Notes under the pieces: generated by a model
Databases searched by the model: none
Seen by the model: the letters and a program-made list of their open reading frames with translations, nothing else
What the model was told of the DNA's origin: nothing
Translations under genes and position numbers: made by a program
From: an uncultured Flavobacteriales bacterium
GTDB taxonomy: Bacteria; Bacteroidota; Bacteroidia; Flavobacteriales_D; Crocinitomicaceae
DNA length: 64,000 bases
NCBI GenBank assembly: GCA_903939755.1
Contig: CAJAII010000077.1
Span: forward strand, 1 to 64,000
Direction: 5' to 3'
Shown: piece by piece, positions 53,250-63,055 of the stretch
How the letters are laid out: each line of letters opens with the position of its first letter
How positions within the stretch are numbered: the stretch's first letter is position 1

Positions 53250-54643
53250 TAAAAACGAGTATATAAAAAAGGATTGTACGAAGAATTAACGAGTAACATC
53301 GTTGCTAGAAACAACATGGCAATATTAAAGACTGGCTTCAACAAATGATAATAACGTGTTGCCTCCATATTTACTTTTGTCTCAGAAGGATAAATCTCAT
53401 CCCATGGAATGCATAACAACACCACCAAAATAAACCAAAATACATGCTCAAACAAATCTGATTTAAACCCGGCGCTTATCGAATTGTCAGAATAAAAAAG
53501 ATTACCAACGAACGTTTTTAACTGAGCAAAATCGACGAAGTAAAAAATGGCACGACTGAATATTATTAATATTAAAGTATAAGTGTGTCTTAGAAAACGC
53601 GGCACTTTCTTAAGGAAGTTTTCCAATAGTTTTTCTATGATCATAAACGTACCAAAATACAATCCCCATAAAGCAAAATTCCAACTAGCGCCATGCCAAA
53701 TACCCGTCAATAGCCATACAATCATTATGTTTCTTAACTGAAGCTTTCTGTTTCCACCCATCGGAATATAAACATAATCACGAAAAAATTTACCTAGCGA
53801 AATGTGCCACCTTCTGTAAAAATCCCCCACAGATTGTGCGGCATATGGATGCCTAAAGTTTTCATCAAAATCGAATCCGAACATTTTAGCCAAACCAATT
53901 GCCATATCCGAATAACCACTAAAATCAAAATATAATTGCACAGAAAACATCGTAATACCAAACCATGCCTCAATCGTTGAAAGATCATCGAAGCCGGCAT
54001 CCAGGTATTTTGTTACTAATGCCCCCGCAACATTAGCAATTACAATTTTTTTAAATAAACCTATGCAAAACCGTGATATTCCATTGCTGAATCTGGCCCA
54101 ATCTATTGTGCGACTATCAACTTGATCTCCTATTTGACTGTACCTAACAATAGGACCAGCTACTAGATGCTGAAACAAACTGATAAACATTAAAAAATTT
54201 AACGGATTTCTTTGCGCTTTTAATTGCCCCCGATAAACATCAACAATATATGAAATAACCATGAAGGTGTAAAAAGAGATCCCAACCGGCAAAGAGTTTT
54301 TAGGCCTATCAAAAGGCAATTGGCCGATAGCGCTTAAATTGTCATATAAAAATCCACCGTATTTATAAAATATCAGCAAACTTAAATTAACCAAAATAGT
54401 AAAAAGCAATATCACCTTTGCTTTTTTATCTCCTCTCCATCGCTCTATTAATAGCGCCATGTAATAATCAAAGATTGCGGTAAAAATCATTAGGTAAATC
54501 CACATCGGTTCTTCCCAAGCGTAAAAAGCCAAAGAGAAAACTGTTAAGCTAACATTTCTGAAGATTTTGTTCGGGGTAAGATAATGAAAGAATAAAGCTA
54601 AGGGTAAGAATAGATAAATGAATGTTAAACTTGAAAATACCAT
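53249..54643 (-). CDS. MBOAT family O-acyltransferase (AlgI-like)
   Basis: A 464-residue membrane-bound O-acyltransferase with about 10-12 helices. Characteristic features are the LPVGISFYTFMVISY segment, QLYFDFSGYSDMAIG, RRWHISLGKFFRDYVYIPMGG and the catalytic histidine in GIWHGASWNFALWG (near residue 317). AlgI-type proteins move acyl groups from cytoplasmic donors across the inner membrane for O-acetylation of exopolysaccharide or peptidoglycan. It is first in the operon; its stop overlaps the AlgJ-like start by one base. No alginate polymerase is present, so the acceptor is unknown. Confidence 0.9.
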   Translation of the reverse strand: MVFSSLTFIYLFLPLALFFHYLTPNKIFRNVSLTVFSLAFYAWEEPMWIYLMIFTAIFDYYMALLIERWRGDKKAKVILLFTILVNLSLLIFYKYGGFLYDNLSAIGQLPFDRPKNSLPVGISFYTFMVISYIVDVYRGQLKAQRNPLNFLMFISLFQHLVAGPIVRYSQIGDQVDSRTIDWARFSNGISRFCIGLFKKIVIANVAGALVTKYLDAGFDDLSTIEAWFGITMFSVQLYFDFSGYSDMAIGLAKMFGFDFDENFRHPYAAQSVGDFYRRWHISLGKFFRDYVYIPMGGNRKLQLRNIMIVWLLTGIWHGASWNFALWGLYFGTFMIIEKLLENFLKKVPRFLRHTYTLILIIFSRAIFYFVDFAQLKTFVGNLFYSDNSISAGFKSDLFEHVFWFILVVLLCIPWDEIYPSETKVNMEATRYYHLLKPVFNIAMLFLATMLLVNSSYNPFLYTRF

Positions 54644-54688
54644 AGCACTATATTATAGCTGTTTTTTAAGGAGAACGAATTTACAAAC

Positions 54689-54696
54689 TATATTTG
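54689..54696 (+). promoter_or_regulatory. -7 promoter element (TATATTTG) for the DUF255 gene
   Basis: A TAnnTTTG match 49 bases upstream of the ATG at 54746, in the region shared with the divergent MBOAT operon. No clear -33 element. Confidence 0.45.
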
Positions 54697-54745
54697 TATT
54701 TAAAAAACATACCATTATATCTACCAACTCTTTGCTCAACCTTCA

Positions 54746-56731
54746 ATGAATAAATTAGCCTTAGAAAGTTCTCCTTATTTACTTCAGCATGCACGTAATC
54801 CTGTTAATTGGATCGCTTGGTCCGATGATATCTTTAGCCTAGCTAAAAAAGAAAATAAACTAATCTTGATTAGTATTGGTTATTCCGCTTGCCATTGGTG
54901 CCATGTAATGGAGCACGAATGTTTTGAAGATGAAACTGTCGCTGCTTACATGAACGAACACTTTATTAATATTAAAGTAGATCGCGAAGAAAGACCCGAT
55001 ATTGATCAAGTGTATATGAGCGCACTACAATTAATGACGCAAAAAGGTGGTTGGCCGCTTAACTGTTTTTGCCTGTCTGATGGTAGACCAATTTACGGGG
55101 GAACTTATTTTCCAAAAGATAGTTGGATGAATGTGATGGCCGCATTAATAAAAACACAAAATACTGATTTTCCCAGAATGCTAGATTTTGCTGCCCAACT
55201 CCAAGAAGGAATTCATAATAGCGAGTTGATAACACAAGCTATTTCCCCAAAACAATTATCCGAAGAAAAATTAAACCATACCGTACAATCTTGGGTGAAA
55301 GTCTTCGATAAGTACGAAGGAGGAAATTCCAGAGCTCCTAAATTTCCAATGCCAAATAATTATCTTTTTCTACTTAATTACAGCCACCTTTTCAACAATA
55401 AATTGGTAACTAATCATGTGAGGCTCACCTTAAATAAAATGGAACAAGGAGGGATTTTCGATCAGATAGGGGGAGGGTTTTCACGCTATTCGGTCGACGT
55501 GCTATGGAAAGTTCCGCATTTTGAAAAAATGCTTTACGACAACGCACAATTAATTGAACTTTATGCCACCGCATTTAACCTATATGGGGAGCTTTCATAC
55601 AAGCAAGTGGTAGAAAAAACTTTTGAGTGGTTAATGAGGGAAATGCGATCGGAAACCGGTGGTTTTTATAGTGCTCTTGATGCAGATAGTGAAAGAGAAG
55701 AAGGACGTTTCTATTGTTGGAATATTACGGAATTGAAGAGTGTGCTAGAATCCGATTTCGATTGGGTAAAAAATTATTATTCCATAAATTCTGATGGATT
55801 TTGGGAAGATGATAAGTATATCCTTCTAAAGCGCAAGAGCGACCCTAATTTTGCGATTGAAATGAATTGGACGATTCCGGAATTAAACGCTAAAACCGCA
55901 GAAATCAATAAAAAATTACTATTTCATCGCCAAAAAAGGATAGCGCCCGGTTTGGACAACAAGTGCCTCACTTCGTGGAATGGGTTGCTAATTTCGGCCT
56001 TATGTCAGGCATATAATTCTTTCAACAACACTATCTATTTAGCTACTGCCGAGCAAACTGGGGAGTGGCTACTTAACTCACAAATGGACAAAAAAAATCG
56101 GCTATTCCATAATTTCACCTTAGGCAAAGCAAATATTCCAGGTTTTCTGGAGGATTATGCCTGTTGTATTGATGCCTTTATTAAACTTTATCAAACAACT
56201 AAAAATATAAAGTGGGTGCTTTCAGCGGAAAAACTAACAAAAACCGTGGAAAAAGAATTTATGCATCCAGAAAGTAAAATGTGTTATTTCACCAGTTCTG
56301 ACAACCAATTAATTGCAAGAAAAATGGAGCTGCATGATAATGTAATGCCTTCCAGCAACTCTGTTATGGCGAAAAACTTTTGGATGATGGGTCAGTATTT
56401 TCAAAATGAAAATTGGATAAATTATGCTCGCCAAATGCTAGCTAATGCAACAGAAGAAATGGAAAATTATGGCTCCGGACATTCCAACTGGGCGATTTTA
56501 TATTTAATGGAATTAAAAGGTCCGATAGAAATAACTTGCCTTGATTCCTTGTCATTTAATTTAAATCATCATGCTATTTACCCAAGAGAACGTGTTATTC
56601 TTAACTATCATAGTGACATTCCTATGGGGAGTAATCACACTGAAAATGGCATCTATATTTGTGCAAATGAAACCTGCCTCCCGCCAATTACCTTAGAAGA
56701 AAACTATTTGGCACAAATAAACAGCTTGTAA
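54746..56731 (+). CDS. Thioredoxin-domain protein of the DUF255/YyaL (SSP411) family
   Basis: A 661-residue cytoplasmic protein. The N-terminal thioredoxin-like DUF255 domain (1-160) has [16 protein letters not shown] and the CHWC motif (49-52), followed by [11 protein letters not shown]. The remainder is an (alpha/alpha)-barrel like N-acylglucosamine epimerase or glycosidase folds, with [13 protein letters not shown] and the EEGRFYCW segments. Homologues occur from bacteria to humans (SPATA20); the activity is not settled. Length is normal. It is convergent with the transketolase operon, with stop codons directly adjacent. Confidence 0.9.
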   Translation: MNKLALESSPYLLQHARNPVNWIAWSDDIFSLAKKENKLILISIGYSACHWCHVMEHECFEDETVAAYMNEHFINIKVDREERPDIDQVYMSALQLMTQKGGWPLNCFCLSDGRPIYGGTYFPKDSWMNVMAALIKTQNTDFPRMLDFAAQLQEGIHNSELITQAISPKQLSEEKLNHTVQSWVKVFDKYEGGNSRAPKFPMPNNYLFLLNYSHLFNNKLVTNHVRLTLNKMEQGGIFDQIGGGFSRYSVDVLWKVPHFEKMLYDNAQLIELYATAFNLYGELSYKQVVEKTFEWLMREMRSETGGFYSALDADSEREEGRFYCWNITELKSVLESDFDWVKNYYSINSDGFWEDDKYILLKRKSDPNFAIEMNWTIPELNAKTAEINKKLLFHRQKRIAPGLDNKCLTSWNGLLISALCQAYNSFNNTIYLATAEQTGEWLLNSQMDKKNRLFHNFTLGKANIPGFLEDYACCIDAFIKLYQTTKNIKWVLSAEKLTKTVEKEFMHPESKMCYFTSSDNQLIARKMELHDNVMPSSNSVMAKNFWMMGQYFQNENWINYARQMLANATEEMENYGSGHSNWAILYLMELKGPIEITCLDSLSFNLNHHAIYPRERVILNYHSDIPMGSNHTENGIYICANETCLPPITLEENYLAQINSL

Positions 56732-57685
56732 TTACCCTTTTCTAGCCAACGCCTTGAGTGCTGCGTTGATAATATCTTCGGTATCAATTCCATATTTAGT
56801 CATAAGTTCCATAGGAGTACCACTTTCGCCAAAAGTGTCATTCACCCCCACAAACTCCTGAGGAACGGGCATTTTACGAGCTAAAACTTGTGATACCGCT
56901 TCCCCCAATCCTCCATTGATCATATGTTCTTCCGCTGTTACCACACATTTTGTTTTTGCAACAGAACGTAAAATTGCGGCTTCATCCAAGGGCTTAATGG
57001 TGTGCATATTAATTAATTCTACTGAAATACCACGCTCCTCTAAAACTTTAATTGCCTCAATTGATTTCCAAACTAAATGTCCACAAGCAATAATCGTAAC
57101 GTCGTGACCTTCTTTAATAATATCGGCTTTCCCAATAACAAAAAGAGCATCAGGTTTAATAAATATAGGCATCACTGGTCGTCCAAATCTTAAATAAACA
57201 GGTCCTTGATGGTCAGCTATCGCAATTGTTGCTTGTTTTGTTTGATTAAAATCAGCCGGAACGATAACCGTCATATTTGGTAACATTCGCATCATCCCAA
57301 TATCTTCTAAAGTTTGATGAGTTGCTCCATCTTCTCCTAGTGTTAATCCTGCATGCGAAGCACAAATCTTCACATTCTTTTGCGAATAGGCAATTGATTG
57401 GCGGATTTGATCATAAACTCTTCCGGTTGAAAAATTTGCAAAGGTTCCTGTAAAAGGAATTTTACCCCCAATAGTCATCCCAGCAGCAATGCACATCATG
57501 TTTGCTTCAGCAATACCAATTTGAAAAAACCGTTCAGGATTTTCTTTCAAGAAAGCATCCATTTTTAGAGACCCCGTTAAATCTGCACATAATGCCACCA
57601 CATTCGCATTTGTTCTTCCTAATTCAGCCAAGCCCTCACCAAAACCAGAGCGAGTATCCTTATTTCCAAGTATTTCTATTTCCAT
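56732..57685 (-). CDS. Transketolase, C-terminal subunit (pyrimidine-binding half)
   Basis: A 317-residue subunit covering the pyrimidine-binding and C-terminal domains of transketolase. It has the [11 protein letters not shown] start, the catalytic-glutamate region ([17 protein letters not shown]), [21 protein letters not shown] and the late [15 protein letters not shown] stretch. Paired with the N-terminal subunit it moves two-carbon ketol units in the pentose phosphate pathway with thiamine pyrophosphate. Split transketolases are common in Bacteroidota, but the two halves are usually adjacent; here a VWA gene intervenes. It starts 3 bases after that gene. Confidence 0.92.
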   Translation of the reverse strand: MEIEILGNKDTRSGFGEGLAELGRTNANVVALCADLTGSLKMDAFLKENPERFFQIGIAEANMMCIAAGMTIGGKIPFTGTFANFSTGRVYDQIRQSIAYSQKNVKICASHAGLTLGEDGATHQTLEDIGMMRMLPNMTVIVPADFNQTKQATIAIADHQGPVYLRFGRPVMPIFIKPDALFVIGKADIIKEGHDVTIIACGHLVWKSIEAIKVLEERGISVELINMHTIKPLDEAAILRSVAKTKCVVTAEEHMINGGLGEAVSQVLARKMPVPQEFVGVNDTFGESGTPMELMTKYGIDTEDIINAALKALARKG

Positions 57686-57688
57686 ATT

Positions 57689-59023
57689 TTAAAGATTTAA
57701 AAGTATTTTTTTTGTGGATTCTATTTTAAATTTTTTCTCTTGTGTATACCCTGTTGATTTTTGATCTTTTTGTCTATAGATCAATTTATAATTTCCTGGT
57801 TGAAGTAAATATTTAGAAGACATTAATTTTTCATCCAAATTAAATACCCATTCAAATAATCCATTGCCTTTATCAACGAATACTTGTCCAACTAAGTATT
57901 TTACACTTTTCAATTCTAAGGAACCCGCCGCCTTTATGGCTATTAAGGTGGTTTTACTTTGTGTAATCTCAACCCTTTGGTAAGTCCTTGGCAAGGTCAA
58001 AATCTCAAGGTCATAGAACCCAACAAGGTATTTGTCTTGGGTATTAATTGACTGAACATTGATGGTTTCATAGTTGCCCTTTTCCATTACGCGAATTGAA
58101 ATTGGATTTGTTCCTGAGCATTTTAAAAATCCCTGTGGGGCATCGACTTGAATGATATTATGTGAGTTTCTTACCAATGAGATTCCCTTTTTCTCGATTT
58201 TAGGTAGTGTATTCACAACCAAATCATATTTAAAAGCAGGATCAATCACAAGGGTATCAGGATTATTATAACGATTTAATGTATGCGTATAGCTGTATTT
58301 TAAATTAAGTGTTCCTGCTTCATAAAGAAAAAGCGTAACGTTGGTTTCTGTTGGCTTTTTAAGAATGTCGTTTAAGTTAACTTGAACCGTTGTTTTTGTA
58401 AGTATTTTCTCAATAATGGTCGTTAGAACACTGCTAAAGGAACCTTTATCTTCGGCATCAGAATATGAGCCAATGCAAGCAAAATTTTCTAAATAAGATA
58501 AATCCATTCCTAAACCGATGACGAAGGGTGTTACTTTTACTCCTTTTTCACGTAATTTTTTCGCAATTACGCAAGGATTATTGTCGCATGACTCCAAACC
58601 ATCTGTAATCAGAATAATTACGTTTCTAGAAGTAGTATCGGGAAAATCACCTGCGGCGGCTTCTAAAGACCGAGCTATTGGTGTAGCTCCTTTAGCAATT
58701 AAGCCTCGAATCTTGTTTTTTATTTGATCGATGTTTCCACTCGAAAACGGAACTTCTAATTTAGTGTCATTACAATCTTGCGTATTATTAGTAATCGGCG
58801 TTTGATGACCATATATACGTAAAGCGATTTCGATATTTGGGACGCCCTTAAATTTTTCCATCGCTTGCAACAATACTTCTTTTGCCCCCTCTAAACGAGT
58901 TTGTTTATCCCATGTGGAATTCATGCTATTAGAGGCGTCTAGTATAAAAAGTATGCGCGTTATTTTTTCCTGTTGCGTGAAACACAACAAAGGAAAAAAA
59001 AGAACGAGTATAAAAATCCGCAT
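57689..59023 (-). CDS. Exported VWA domain protein between the transketolase subunits
   Basis: A 444-residue protein with a signal peptide (1-16, FFPLLCFTQ) and a von Willebrand A domain (about 20-205) whose metal site (MIDAS) is complete: DASNS, the threonine in GATPIARS and the aspartate in LITDGLES. Four cysteines in this domain may form disulfides. The C-terminal half is beta-rich with repeated strands and no known domain. It likely binds a protein or surface ligand in the periplasm. I use the ATG at 59023, which gives a proper signal peptide and 1-base spacing from the transketolase stop; an earlier start at 59047 is possible. There is no obvious link to sugar metabolism. Confidence 0.82.
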   Translation of the reverse strand: MRIFILVLFFPLLCFTQQEKITRILFILDASNSMNSTWDKQTRLEGAKEVLLQAMEKFKGVPNIEIALRIYGHQTPITNNTQDCNDTKLEVPFSSGNIDQIKNKIRGLIAKGATPIARSLEAAAGDFPDTTSRNVIILITDGLESCDNNPCVIAKKLREKGVKVTPFVIGLGMDLSYLENFACIGSYSDAEDKGSFSSVLTTIIEKILTKTTVQVNLNDILKKPTETNVTLFLYEAGTLNLKYSYTHTLNRYNNPDTLVIDPAFKYDLVVNTLPKIEKKGISLVRNSHNIIQVDAPQGFLKCSGTNPISIRVMEKGNYETINVQSINTQDKYLVGFYDLEILTLPRTYQRVEITQSKTTLIAIKAAGSLELKSVKYLVGQVFVDKGNGLFEWVFNLDEKLMSSKYLLQPGNYKLIYRQKDQKSTGYTQEKKFKIESTKKILLNL

Positions 59024-59024
59024 G

Positions 59025-59867
59025 TTAATAATCTCCAATACTTTCACTTAATTGACTCAATGCACTTTCCAATTGTTGGTCATTGGGTGCAGAACCGTGC
59101 CATTTATGAGTGCCCATCATAAAATCTACCCCTTGCCCCATTTCTGTTTTCATAATAATAACAATGGGCTTCCCCTTACCCGTTAATGAAATGGCATTTT
59201 CCATAACGCTGCGAATAGCATCAAAATTGTGTCCATCCATTTCTAGCACTTCCCAGCCAAAGGCTTCCCATTTAGCGGAAAGATTTCCAAGCGCTAAAAC
59301 TTGGTCTAAGTCACCATCAATTTGTCTACCATTATAATCTATTGTTGCAATTAAATTATCGACTTTATTAGCAGCGGCATACATCGCAGCTTCCCAAATT
59401 TGACCCTCTTGTAATTCGCCATCACCATGTAAAGTGAAAACTAAATGATTATCGTGGTTAAGTTTTTTGGTAATAGCTGCACCAATTCCAACAGAAAGCC
59501 CCTGACCTAATGAACCAGATGCCATTCTAATGCCCGGTAGTTTTTTATCAGTAGAGGGGTGCCCTTGTAAGCGGGAAGATATTTTTCTAAAAGTGGCTAA
59601 TTCAGCAACTTGGAAATAGCCTGATCTTGCTAAAACGCTATACCAAACAGGTGAAATGTGGCCATTCGACAAGAAAAATAAGTCTTCATTTTTTCCGTCC
59701 ATTGTGAAATTATTTGAATCGAATCTAAGCTTTTCAAAATATAAAAATGTTAAAAAATCTGCGCAGCCAAGCGATCCGCCAGGATGACCAGAGCTTACAG
59801 CATGTACCATTCTTAATATATCTCTTCGTACTTGCGAAGCAATTCCTACTAATTTAGTGTTCTCCAT
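59025..59867 (-). CDS. Transketolase, N-terminal subunit (TPP-binding half)
   Basis: A 280-residue subunit with the thiamine pyrophosphate-binding motif GDGELQEGQIWEAAMYAA...IDYNG, the N-terminal HAVSSGHPGGSLGCADFL histidine site, and the MASGSLGQGLSVGIGAA loop. It forms the active enzyme with the C-terminal subunit encoded after the VWA gene. The promoter is probably the TAGCTTTG box at 59892-59899 (minus strand). The length is right for the split-transketolase N half. Confidence 0.93.
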   Translation of the reverse strand: MENTKLVGIASQVRRDILRMVHAVSSGHPGGSLGCADFLTFLYFEKLRFDSNNFTMDGKNEDLFFLSNGHISPVWYSVLARSGYFQVAELATFRKISSRLQGHPSTDKKLPGIRMASGSLGQGLSVGIGAAITKKLNHDNHLVFTLHGDGELQEGQIWEAAMYAAANKVDNLIATIDYNGRQIDGDLDQVLALGNLSAKWEAFGWEVLEMDGHNFDAIRSVMENAISLTGKGKPIVIIMKTEMGQGVDFMMGTHKWHGSAPNDQQLESALSQLSESIGDY

Positions 59868-59891
59868 TTTAAATTGTTTTTAATCGAAAAG

Positions 59892-59899
59892 CAAAGCTA
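59892..59899 (-). promoter_or_regulatory. -7 promoter element (TAGCTTTG) for the transketolase operon
   Basis: Minus-strand TAnnTTTG match 24 bases upstream of the ATG. It would drive transketolase N, VWA and transketolase C together. Confidence 0.5.
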
Positions 59900-60033
59900 A
59901 GTTTAAATCTTTTATGCTAATGCATTAAAAAACGAACAATAAATGCAACTTTTCAACTAAATTGAAGTCTTAAGAAATGTTACAAAAAAAAGTGATGCTT
60001 AATTACGCATTCATTTAGCGTAAAAAAAAACAT

Positions 60034-60041
60034 TAAATTTG
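60034..60041 (+). promoter_or_regulatory. -7 promoter element (TAAATTTG) for the two-gene exported-protein operon
   Basis: A TAnnTTTG match 21 bases before the ATG at 60063. The 195-base region between this gene and the divergent transketolase operon holds the two promoters and nothing else I can recognise. Confidence 0.45.
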
Positions 60042-60062
60042 CTTTATTTTTAAATTAAAAAC

Positions 60063-60455
60063 ATGCGAAAAATTATATCCATTACCTCATTTTGTTTAGT
60101 CCTTATGTGTACAAATAGTCTTTTTGCACAAAAACAAACCGCTCAAGAAAAAGAACTATTAAAAGTTTACGCTAAAAGTGAATTATCCGAATTGAAAAAA
60201 GATGGAGACAAATATGCGGTGCTTTGTTATGCAATTGATCATGCTATTTATATTATTGATGCACCCAAGGATAAAGATGTAAGTGCATTTCCTGAAATAG
60301 TAATAAATAAGGATGAGTTACCAACCTTTACCGATTTAACTATTAAAATAAGTGACCGCTCTCAATATTTCCGAGTAGCGGGTCAAAACAAATTATTAAT
60401 TGTGAAATCAATGTATGTTTTACAATTGGAAATGAAAAAAACTAGCAAACAATGA
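60063..60455 (+). CDS. Small exported protein of unknown function
   Basis: A 130-residue protein with a clear signal peptide (1-22, ending SLFAQ). The mature part is about 108 residues of mixed alpha/beta character, beginning with a charged helix (KQTAQEKELLKVYAKSEL) and then short strands; it has one cysteine and no recognised motif. The stop overlaps the start of the large T9SS type B protein by 4 bases, so the two are made together. A periplasmic helper or anchor for that protein is possible, but this rests on gene order alone. Confidence 0.7.
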   Translation: MRKIISITSFCLVLMCTNSLFAQKQTAQEKELLKVYAKSELSELKKDGDKYAVLCYAIDHAIYIIDAPKDKDVSAFPEIVINKDELPTFTDLTIKISDRSQYFRVAGQNKLLIVKSMYVLQLEMKKTSKQ

Positions 60456-62899
60456 AAAAAATAATAGCTCTCCTCATTTTTATATCTTTGGCTCAAATTA
60501 GTTTTGGCCAATTATTACTAACAGGTCCAGATTATCCTCAAGCAAGCCCTTTAAATTGCGCGGGTATTATTCCTCCAGCAGGTGGAACAAACTTTTCCGA
60601 TGGCCCCGCCAATTATTTGCCCAACATGGATGAAATTGTCGTTTTTTGTCCGGATTTAGCGCAAGGATCTAAGGTTTCGATTGCATTTGCAACAAACATT
60701 GGATTTACCTTTAACATCCACCCAACAGATACCTTGTATGTTTATGATGGCCCTTCCATTGCTTCTCCATTATTAGGGGCATACAATTCAGGGACTAACC
60801 CAAATGGTTTTTTTGTGCAAGCATCATTTCAAAACAATCCTTCCGGTTGCCTTACCTTAAGATTTAGATCGAACGGATCGAACGAGGGCACTGGTTGGGA
60901 TGCAAATGTAGCATGTGGAAATCCACAACAACCATTTTTTCCGCATATTCAAGCTTTTATTAATGGAGTAGGTGCAAATGCATTAAACCCGATAGATACT
61001 GGTTATGTTGATATTTGTTTTGGAGATTCTATCTTATTTGTGTCCACGGCAAATTTCCCATACGCTTCTGAAGTTACAAACACAGGCTATTCTCAAAATG
61101 CAAATAACTGCTCCTATCAATGGACAATTGGAGGAATTGGACAATTTACCAATGATTCACTTTGGTTTACACCTCCTCAGCGCTCTGGTTATTTTGTTGA
61201 CTTACGAATTACCGATATTTTTCCGCTTATCGAACGAATCACCTGTAAAGTCCGCGTTTCCCAACTGCCCAGTTTTGCGGGAACAGGGCCGTTTCAGGAC
61301 ACTGTTTGCCTTGGTGAAAACACCTTATTGATTGGGGGGGTTACTTCACAAGACACGGTGGGAATTGACATACCTGTTGGAGAATTTCAAATTGGCGGAA
61401 TATTCGCTGGGTTAACTTTTTTACCTGATGGTTCAGGTGCCCAATACCAAACTAACATTGCAATTTCGGGCTTTGATGACTCAACATTAATCTCAAGTGC
61501 AGCTGATTTTGATCAGTTGTGTGTTGATATTGAACATTCATATATTGGCGATTTAGAGATTTCTTTAACTTGTCCTAACGGAACTGTTGTTTCATTAATG
61601 AATGCTTATAATCAGTTTGGAGAAATGATACCTGGTGGATGTGGAAATGGAATCGGGACCTTTTTAGGCAACGACACAAATCTCGATGGTGGAGCTCCTG
61701 GATCTCCAGTATGGACGTATTGTTTTTCACCAACAATGGCAACTTTTGGAACCATTTGTACGGAAAATGCGGCGGGTAATTGGATAAATAATTCATATGG
61801 ATTTCCATCGATGAACCCGAATGGTGTTTATTTACCGGATGGTAATTTCAATGATTTTATTGGTTGTCCTGTTAATGGAAACTGGACCATTACCGTACAA
61901 GATAACCAAGGAATAGATGATGGCTATATTTTTCAGTGGGGCCTCTACTTTAATGCATCACTTTATCCTGAATCAGAGGGGTATCAAAACACCGTAGTTA
62001 ATGATTTTTGGTCAAATAATCCTTCCATAATTTCTGGACAATTAGATACCGCTATAATCATCCAACCGATGGTTGCTGGTACTTCTTATTACACGTATAA
62101 TGTAACTGATGACTTTGGTTGTAACTATGATACAACTGTGACATTGGAAGTCTTGCCTTTACCAAACATTTTTGATGATACATTAGCTTGTAATCTTTTT
62201 ATGCAAGTTCAAAACACGTTCTCTTTTAATGGAGGTACTTGGGCTTGCTTGGATACTGCTGTTCATTTTTCTAACAATGCAGCATTAAACCCCATTATTA
62301 ATACAACAAGTCCTGGGATTTATACGGTAACTTATACCGATTTGGCATGTAATCATACCGACACAGCTGTAATTGAGTTCCCACCTTATGTTTATACACA
62401 AGTCTTGGATTCTGCAATCTGTTTAGGGGCGGAAATCATTCTAAATGCGGCGACAATCAACTCTGGAAATGTACAGCCTGGCTACTCTCCTACAACTACA
62501 CTGAATTGGAGTACTGGAACCTCAGGGTCTTCAATAACCGTTAATTCTGCTGGAAATTACATAGTGACATTTGCAAATGTTTGTCATTCCTCCACGGATA
62601 CCTCAACCGTAACGATTAAACCTTGTGATATCGAAGTTCCTAATATTATTGTTTTGTCGTCTGTTAATGGCAACGAACACTTTACAATAGATTATAACGG
62701 CATTTCAGAGTTTGAATGTTTTATCTTAAATAGATGGGGTAATGTCATTTATACATATACAGATCCTGCAGGATGGTGGGATGGAAAAACTCAAGATGGT
62801 AAATTAGTGGAAGAAGGAACCTATTTCTATAAAATAAATGCCACATTTGATGGTGGTATTGAAATACAGAAACATGGTTTTGTTTACGTAAAATACTGA
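60452..62899 (+). CDS. T9SS type B cargo protein with CUB-like and P-domain
   Basis: An 815-residue secreted protein. After a signal peptide (1-19) comes a CUB-like domain (about 55-155, ending SNGSNEGTGWDANVAC), a PKD-like region (about 165-270), and a proprotein-convertase P-domain-like region (about 295-505, with DFDQLCVDIEHSYIGDLEISL, then GNWTITVQDNQGIDDG). Two more beta domains follow, and the C-terminal 85 residues are a type B gliding-type sorting domain (LNRWGNVIYTY, WWDGKTQDG, EEGTYFYKI). No protease domain is present. Type B proteins are often adhesins exported with SprF-like partners; no sprF is adjacent. The role is probably surface adhesion. Confidence 0.85.
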   Translation: MKKIIALLIFISLAQISFGQLLLTGPDYPQASPLNCAGIIPPAGGTNFSDGPANYLPNMDEIVVFCPDLAQGSKVSIAFATNIGFTFNIHPTDTLYVYDGPSIASPLLGAYNSGTNPNGFFVQASFQNNPSGCLTLRFRSNGSNEGTGWDANVACGNPQQPFFPHIQAFINGVGANALNPIDTGYVDICFGDSILFVSTANFPYASEVTNTGYSQNANNCSYQWTIGGIGQFTNDSLWFTPPQRSGYFVDLRITDIFPLIERITCKVRVSQLPSFAGTGPFQDTVCLGENTLLIGGVTSQDTVGIDIPVGEFQIGGIFAGLTFLPDGSGAQYQTNIAISGFDDSTLISSAADFDQLCVDIEHSYIGDLEISLTCPNGTVVSLMNAYNQFGEMIPGGCGNGIGTFLGNDTNLDGGAPGSPVWTYCFSPTMATFGTICTENAAGNWINNSYGFPSMNPNGVYLPDGNFNDFIGCPVNGNWTITVQDNQGIDDGYIFQWGLYFNASLYPESEGYQNTVVNDFWSNNPSIISGQLDTAIIIQPMVAGTSYYTYNVTDDFGCNYDTTVTLEVLPLPNIFDDTLACNLFMQVQNTFSFNGGTWACLDTAVHFSNNAALNPIINTTSPGIYTVTYTDLACNHTDTAVIEFPPYVYTQVLDSAICLGAEIILNAATINSGNVQPGYSPTTTLNWSTGTSGSSITVNSAGNYIVTFANVCHSSTDTSTVTIKPCDIEVPNIIVLSSVNGNEHFTIDYNGISEFECFILNRWGNVIYTYTDPAGWWDGKTQDGKLVEEGTYFYKINATFDGGIEIQKHGFVYVKY

Positions 62900-63035
62900 T
62901 ATTACAATAGACAATTCAACAATAGCCCTACTTATTTAAGGTTGATCATTTTTCTGAGAACATCTTTATTATTATTGTTCCCATTAAACAATTGGTCTAA
63001 TTTCTCTGTTTACTCTTATTATTAGTGTGTTTTTG

Positions 63036-63043
63036 TAATTTTG
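63036..63043 (+). promoter_or_regulatory. -7 promoter element (TAATTTTG) for the GAPDH gene
   Basis: A TAnnTTTG match ending 12 bases before the ATG at 63056, which would give a leader of about six bases. No clear -33 element. Confidence 0.5.
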
Positions 63044-63055
63044 TAAAAAAAAGAG

